The notes under the pieces are model-generated. The model worked only from the letters and a program-made list of their open reading frames with translations, was not told the origin of the DNA and did no database searches. A stretch of DNA of 64,000 nt, taken from the NCBI GenBank assembly GCA_029907105.1, contig JARYMM010000006.1:31835-95834 (forward strand), written 5' to 3'. A program made the translations under genes and the position numbers. The DNA comes from Anaerolineae bacterium (lineage in GTDB: Bacteria; Chloroflexota; Anaerolineae; UBA3071). This document shows positions 59,774 to 64,000 of this stretch, piece after piece; the first letter of the stretch is position 1, and every line of letters begins with the position of its first letter.

Positions 59774-61324
59774 ATGCGCATCGCCATCGGTGGCATCGCC
59801 ACGGAAAGCTGTACCTTCTCGCCCCTGCCCACCCGCCGGGAGGATTTCGTCACCGCTCGCGGCGAGGAGCTGCTGCGCCGCTATCCCTTCACTGCGTTCA
59901 GGACAAGCCCCTTTCTGCCGCAGTTCGCCGCCGAGTTCATCCCCACCCTGGGCGCCTGGGCCATGCCCGGCGGTGTGGTCGAGCCCGATGCCTACCAGGA
60001 GTTGAAGGCCGAGTTCCTGCAGGCCCTGCGTCAGGCCGGCCCGCTGGATGGGCTCTATCTGGAGCTGCACGGGGCCATGTATGTGCGCGGCCTGGAGGAT
60101 GCCGAAGGCGATTGGGTGACGGCGGCGCGAGAGGTGGTGGGGCCGCAGGCGCTCATCTCCGTCAGCCTGGACCTGCACGGCAATGTCACAGCGCGGCTGG
60201 TGGAGCAGGCGGACATCCTGACCGCCTATCGCACCGCGCCGCACCGCGACGTCCTGGAAACGCGCCAGCGGGCCTGCGCCCTGCTGGTGCGCTGCCTGCA
60301 GGAGGGCATCCGGCCGCAATCGGCCTGGATACGGGTGCCGGTGATCCTGCCCGGCGAGCGGACGAGCACGGAGGTGGAGCCGGCAGCCAGCCTCTACGCG
60401 CAGTTGGAGGCGGTGGACCGGCAGCCGGGCATCCTCAGCGCCTCCATCCTGGTGGGCTACGTCTGGGCCGACGACCCGCACGCCGCGGCCAGCGTGGTCG
60501 TCACGGGGACGGACCGGGAAGAAGCCTGGCGGCAGGCGGCGCGCCTGGCCCGGCAGTACTGGGACGTGCGCAAGGAGTTCACCTTCAGCGTGCCGGCAGG
60601 CACGACGGACGAGTGCATCCGCTGGGCGCTGGCGGCGCCGGAAGCGCCGGTGTTCATCAGCGATTCCGGCGATAATCCCACCGCCGGCGGCGTGGGCGAC
60701 GTGCCGGCGGTGCTGGAACGGCTGCTGGCCCACGACGTGCCCGATGCTGTGGTCGCCGGCATGGTGGACGCCGAGGCCGTGGCCCACTGCCGGGCCGCCG
60801 GGCTGGGGGCGGAGGTCAATGTCTCGCTGGGCGGCAAGCTGGACCCCCTGCACGGCTCGCCGCTGCCCGTGCGCGGGCGGGTGGCGCATCTGGCCCCGCC
60901 GGGGCCGCCCGGCGGCGACCTGGCCGTGCTGCGCATCGGCGGCGTGCAGGTCATCCTCACCCAACGGCGCAAAGCCTTCCACACCCTGGCCGACTTCCAG
61001 CAGGCGGGCATCAACCCCCTGGCGCACAAGATTGTCGTGGTCAAGATGGGCTATCTGGTGCCCGACCTGCAACGCCTGGCGCGGCGGGCCTTTCTGGCCC
61101 TCAGCCCTGGTGCCGTGGACCAGGCTATCGAGCGCTTGCCCTATCGCCGCATCCAGCGGCCCATCTACCCGCTGGACCCCGACATGACGTGGCAACCGCC
61201 CTACCACTCCACCAATCTCTCAATGGAGGAAAGAGATGTCCAAACCCCTGGAAGCGATCCTGATCGGCGCCGGCAATCGCGGCCGCGACGCCTACGGTTC
61301 CTATGCCCTGCAGCACCCCGATGA
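59774..61324 (+). CDS. M81-family (MlrC-like) peptidase
   Basis: 516 residues. The family includes microcystinase C (MlrC). Conserved blocks: IAIGGIATESCTFSPLPT, GLYLELHGAMYVRGLEDAEGDW, SVSLDLHGNVT with its candidate zinc His and Asp, FISDSGDNPTAGGVGD, and KMGYLVPDLQ. M81 proteins often sit in peptide/oligosaccharide ABC clusters and are thought to hydrolyse small amides. The last ~29 codons run 89 bases into the next gene in another frame; the family core ends around PYRRIQRPIYPLDPDM, so this tail is probably dispensable. Confidence 0.87.
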   Translation: MRIAIGGIATESCTFSPLPTRREDFVTARGEELLRRYPFTAFRTSPFLPQFAAEFIPTLGAWAMPGGVVEPDAYQELKAEFLQALRQAGPLDGLYLELHGAMYVRGLEDAEGDWVTAAREVVGPQALISVSLDLHGNVTARLVEQADILTAYRTAPHRDVLETRQRACALLVRCLQEGIRPQSAWIRVPVILPGERTSTEVEPAASLYAQLEAVDRQPGILSASILVGYVWADDPHAAASVVVTGTDREEAWRQAARLARQYWDVRKEFTFSVPAGTTDECIRWALAAPEAPVFISDSGDNPTAGGVGDVPAVLERLLAHDVPDAVVAGMVDAEAVAHCRAAGLGAEVNVSLGGKLDPLHGSPLPVRGRVAHLAPPGPPGGDLAVLRIGGVQVILTQRRKAFHTLADFQQAGINPLAHKIVVVKMGYLVPDLQRLARRAFLALSPGAVDQAIERLPYRRIQRPIYPLDPDMTWQPPYHSTNLSMEERDVQTPGSDPDRRRQSRPRRLRFLCPAAPR

Positions 61325-62663
61325 GCTGCGCTTCGTCGCCGTGGCCGAACCGCATGAGGAGCGACGGGCGCGCTTCGCCGCCGCCCACCGCATCCCGCCG
61401 CAGCGGCAGTTCCGCACCTGGGAGGAGTTGCTGACCCTGGGGCAGGTCGCCGAGGCCGCCCTGGTCTGCACGCTGGACCGCCTGCACGTCGAGCCGGCCG
61501 TGGCCGCCCTGCAGGCCGGCTACGACGTCCTGCTGGAGAAGCCCATGGCCACCACGGTGGGCGATTGCGTGCGCCTGGTGCAGACGGCGGAGCGCACGGG
61601 GCGCATCCTGATGATCTGCCATGTGCTGCGCTACACCCCCTTCTTCTCCAAACTGCACGAGATCATCGCCTCGGGCCGGCTGGGGGAGATCATCACCGTC
61701 GAGCACCGCGAGAATGTGGTCTACTGGCACATGGCCCACTCCTACGTGCGCGGCAACTGGCGCAACAGCGACCTGGAAAGCCCCATGATCCTGGCCAAGT
61801 GCTGCCACGACATGGACATCCTCTTCTGGAACCTGGGGCCGGTGCGGCGGCTGAGCTCCTTCGGCTCGCTGAAACACTACCGTCCCGAGAACGCACCGCC
61901 GGGAGCGCCGGAGCGCTGCACCGACGGCTGCCTATACGAGGAGGAATGCCCCTGGAACGCCAAGCGGCTGTACCTGGAGCTGATCCCGCTGATGCAGAAC
62001 GCCCGCTACTCCCGCCTGTGGCGGGAGCGGCTGGTCGCCTCCCTCATCCTGGATCATCCCTCGTTCACCAGGGTAGCCCGTCGGCTGATCCCGGCGCTGG
62101 ATGCCGCCCTGGACTATCGCGGCTGGCCCATCTCCGTGATCTCCGAGTACACCACGCCGGAGGCCAGGCTCAAGGCGTTGCAGACGGGGCCCTATGGCCG
62201 CTGTGTCTACCATTGCGACAACAACGTGGTGGACCATCAGACGGTGAACATGGAGCTGGAGAGCGGGGCCACCTGTGCCATGTTCATGCATGGCCATTCC
62301 CATGAGGAGGGGCGCACCATGCGTATAGATGGCACGCGGGCCACGCTGGAGGGTGCCTTTACCATGAGGCGGAGCGAGATCACCCTTCACGATCATCGCA
62401 CCGGAAAGACGGAGAGGATCGTGCCGGAGGGGGTTCTGTACGGGCATGGCGGCGGGGATGCTGGCCTGATGGCCGCCTTCGTGCGCACGCTGCGCGAGGG
62501 CCAGGCGGAGCCGATGACCTCGGCCCGCGCCTCCCTGGAGAGCCACCTGATGGCTTTCGCCGCCGAGCAGTCGCGGGTGCAGCATGGGGTAGTGATCGAG
62601 ATGGAGGATTATCGGCGGCAGGCGGAGGTGCCGGCAGACGCATTCAGTAGCGGCCTCGGCTGA
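61236..62663 (+). CDS. Gfo/Idh/MocA-family oxidoreductase
   Basis: 475 residues, ATG behind GGAGGAAAG. N-terminal Rossmann fold AILIGAGNRGRDAYGSYAL, the family motif VLLEKPMATTVGDC with its Lys, then CHVLRYTPFFSKLHEII and CCHDMDILFWNLG, containing the candidate catalytic His-Asp. Longer than the usual ~350 because of an inserted region with RCTDGCLYEEECPWNAKRLY, a three-cysteine block known in one subgroup and possibly metal-binding. NAD(P)-dependent oxidation or reduction of a sugar derivative is expected. It overlaps the M81 gene by 89 bases. Confidence 0.9.
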   Translation: MSKPLEAILIGAGNRGRDAYGSYALQHPDELRFVAVAEPHEERRARFAAAHRIPPQRQFRTWEELLTLGQVAEAALVCTLDRLHVEPAVAALQAGYDVLLEKPMATTVGDCVRLVQTAERTGRILMICHVLRYTPFFSKLHEIIASGRLGEIITVEHRENVVYWHMAHSYVRGNWRNSDLESPMILAKCCHDMDILFWNLGPVRRLSSFGSLKHYRPENAPPGAPERCTDGCLYEEECPWNAKRLYLELIPLMQNARYSRLWRERLVASLILDHPSFTRVARRLIPALDAALDYRGWPISVISEYTTPEARLKALQTGPYGRCVYHCDNNVVDHQTVNMELESGATCAMFMHGHSHEEGRTMRIDGTRATLEGAFTMRRSEITLHDHRTGKTERIVPEGVLYGHGGGDAGLMAAFVRTLREGQAEPMTSARASLESHLMAFAAEQSRVQHGVVIEMEDYRRQAEVPADAFSSGLG

Positions 62664-62696
62664 ATCCGCTCAATCGGCTGAGCTGACCGAACGAGT

Positions 62697-64000
62697 ATGA
62701 AGGACATCGTGATCGCATCTTTATTCAAGCAATTGTCGCGCATCGCCCAGGGGGTGCGCATCCTGGGCGCGAGCCTGGTCCTCCAGTGCGCGCTCTATCC
62801 CTTTCGCAAGGCCTGCTACTCCGCCAGGTTCCGCCACGGCGGCAGTAGGGGCTGGCCAGGCATCCTCGACGCCCTGCGCCGCCCGCAAGTCGCTCCCTTG
62901 ACCCCGGCCGATTGCACTTTGCCGGGCGATGTGCGCTCAGTCCGCGTGGACGGGCGCACGGTAGAGCTGTCCTGCGAAAAGGCCGTGCTGCAACTCACCG
63001 TGCTGGCCGAGGACCTGATCCGCGTGCGATTGAGCCCCACAGGCGAATTGCCCCCGCCCTTCTCCTACGCTGTGGCCAGGGAGGATGGCGACTGGCCTGC
63101 GGTGGATGTCACTCTACACGAAGACGAGGAGACCGTCGAAATACGCACCGCACGGCTCACCTGCCGGGTGACGAAATCGCCCTGTCGCCTGGCCTTTCTT
63201 GACCCAGGCGGCACGGTGATCAGCGCAGACGCGGCGGGCATGGGTTGGCGCGGGGAACGGGTGGCCCACTGGAGACGAATCGCCCCCGACGAACACCTCT
63301 ACGGCCTGGGCGAGAAGACGGTCGGCCTGGATAAGCGCGGCCTGGCCTTCGAGATGTGGAACCGCGATCCGCAGACCTACTCCCCCGGCGATGATCCTAT
63401 CTACCTCAACATTCCCTTCCTCCTCGGCCTGTGCGACGGACGCGGGTACGGGATTTTCTACGATAACACTTTCCGCTCCTGGTTCGACCTGGGCGCTGAA
63501 CAATCGGACGTGGCCCGCTTCGAGGCTGAGGGCGGCGAGCTGCGCTACTACTTCTTCTACGGCCCCGCCTTGACCGCTGTCCTCGACCGCTATACCGAAC
63601 TGACCGGGCGGATGATCATGCCTCCACTGTGGGCACTGGGCTATCATCAGAGCCGCTGGAGCTATTATCCCGAGAGCCGCGTGCGGGAGATCGCCCACGA
63701 ATTTCGCGCCCGGCGCATCCCCTGCGACAGCATCCACCTGGACATCCACTACATGGACGGTTACCGCTGCTTCACCTGGGACCGGCGCCGCTTTCCCGAT
63801 CCGGCACGGATGATCGCCGATCTGGGGGCCCAGGGGTTCAAGACCGTGGTCTTGATTGATGCCGGCATCAAAGCCGATCCAAAGTACCGGGTCTGCGCCG
63901 AGGGTCTGGCACAGGGGATGTTCTGCACCTATCCCGATGGGCAGATCTACGGCGGACCGGTGTGGCCGGGCGAGTGCCATTTTCCGGATTTCACCAGCCC
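62697..64000 (+). CDS. Glycoside hydrolase family 31 (alpha-glycosidase), 3' end outside window
   Basis: Open from the ATG at 62697 to the window edge (434 codons); absent from the ORF track because no stop is reached. The N-terminal beta domain ends in EHLYGLGEKTVGLDKRG, followed by NIPFLLG and GIFYDNTFRSWFDLG; the barrel begins MPPLWALGYHQSRWSYYPES and IHLDIHYMDGYRCFTWD, all standard GH31 blocks. The nucleophile Asp lies past the edge. Family members are alpha-glucosidases, alpha-xylosidases and sulfoquinovosidases; the target here is unknown. A hydrophobic stretch near the start (GVRILGASLVLQCALYPF) is not a clear signal peptide. Confidence 0.88.
   Translation, partial: MKDIVIASLFKQLSRIAQGVRILGASLVLQCALYPFRKACYSARFRHGGSRGWPGILDALRRPQVAPLTPADCTLPGDVRSVRVDGRTVELSCEKAVLQLTVLAEDLIRVRLSPTGELPPPFSYAVAREDGDWPAVDVTLHEDEETVEIRTARLTCRVTKSPCRLAFLDPGGTVISADAAGMGWRGERVAHWRRIAPDEHLYGLGEKTVGLDKRGLAFEMWNRDPQTYSPGDDPIYLNIPFLLGLCDGRGYGIFYDNTFRSWFDLGAEQSDVARFEAEGGELRYYFFYGPALTAVLDRYTELTGRMIMPPLWALGYHQSRWSYYPESRVREIAHEFRARRIPCDSIHLDIHYMDGYRCFTWDRRRFPDPARMIADLGAQGFKTVVLIDAGIKADPKYRVCAEGLAQGMFCTYPDGQIYGGPVWPGECHFPDFTS

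Noticed and set aside
57632-61207. 1191-residue minus-strand ORF opposite GH20 and M81
   Set aside because: Its His/Gly/Arg/Gln-rich translation is the antisense of two well-recognised genes; long antisense frames are expected in GC-rich coding DNA.
61236-61324. True gene fusion of the M81 and oxidoreductase proteins
   Set aside because: The frames differ and the oxidoreductase has its own GGAGG site and ATG.

Overview
The window reads as chromosomal DNA of a GC-rich, probably Chloroflexota (Anaerolineae/Ardenticatenia-like) bacterium. This is inferred from lipoprotein solute-binding proteins carrying Val-Glu-Lys stalks, from the number of sugar ABC operons, FGGY kinases and UroD-family proteins, from a holB-ricT pair, and from a large Firmicutes-type SRP RNA. 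I ran no search, so the taxonomy is an inference. Promoters where visible are sigma70-like (TTGACA-like, 16-17 bases, TATAAT-like). There is no phage, transposase or CRISPR array. From about 7.6 kb to the end every gene except one tRNA lies on the + strand.

Region 1 (0-11.9 kb) is mostly housekeeping: the end of holB, ricT, a minus-strand group (acyl-CoA carboxyltransferase, a lipoprotein, lipA), two tRNA-Ser genes, a minus-strand pair (zinc alcohol dehydrogenase and an M24-like protein lacking most metal ligands), SRP RNA, a dTDP-glucose 4,6-dehydratase, a YvcK protein, tRNA-Lys and a secreted M23 peptidase.

Region 2 (11.9-25.8 kb) starts with a remnant of a LacI regulator behind an intact promoter and palindrome. 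It is followed by a CUT1 sugar transporter (binding protein and two unusually long permeases), a 4-hydroxybutyryl-CoA dehydratase homologue overlapping an FGGY kinase, two small genes, a mutarotase-like protein, a second zinc dehydrogenase, an L-fucose isomerase homologue and a LacI regulator with an operator on its own promoter.

Region 3 (25.8-48.3 kb) has a CUT2 transporter (binding protein, single-domain ATPase, permease), two UroD-family proteins, and a fucose/arabinose-type isomerase, kinase and class II aldolase/epimerase set. A second CUT1 transporter with a PfkB kinase follows, then a third UroD protein, a class II aldolase homologue with an altered active site, another FGGY kinase, a ribulokinase and a CapA-like lipoprotein. 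The gene content points to uptake, isomerisation, phosphorylation and cleavage of pentoses and deoxyhexoses. Neither CUT1 system has its own ATPase here.

Region 4 (48.3-64 kb) is a complete Opp/Dpp-type ABC transporter, followed by a GHMP kinase, an MFS transporter, a GH20 hexosaminidase, an M81 peptidase, a Gfo/Idh/MocA oxidoreductase and a GH31 glycosidase cut by the window edge. This looks like a glycan-processing locus fed by an Opp-type importer.

The most unusual feature is the density of small repeats. Palindromic or dispersed elements fill the longer gaps, and several lie in frame inside real genes (MFS transporter, GH20, CapA-like protein) or form the 3' end of one (lipA). Strong hairpins follow each solute-binding-protein gene.
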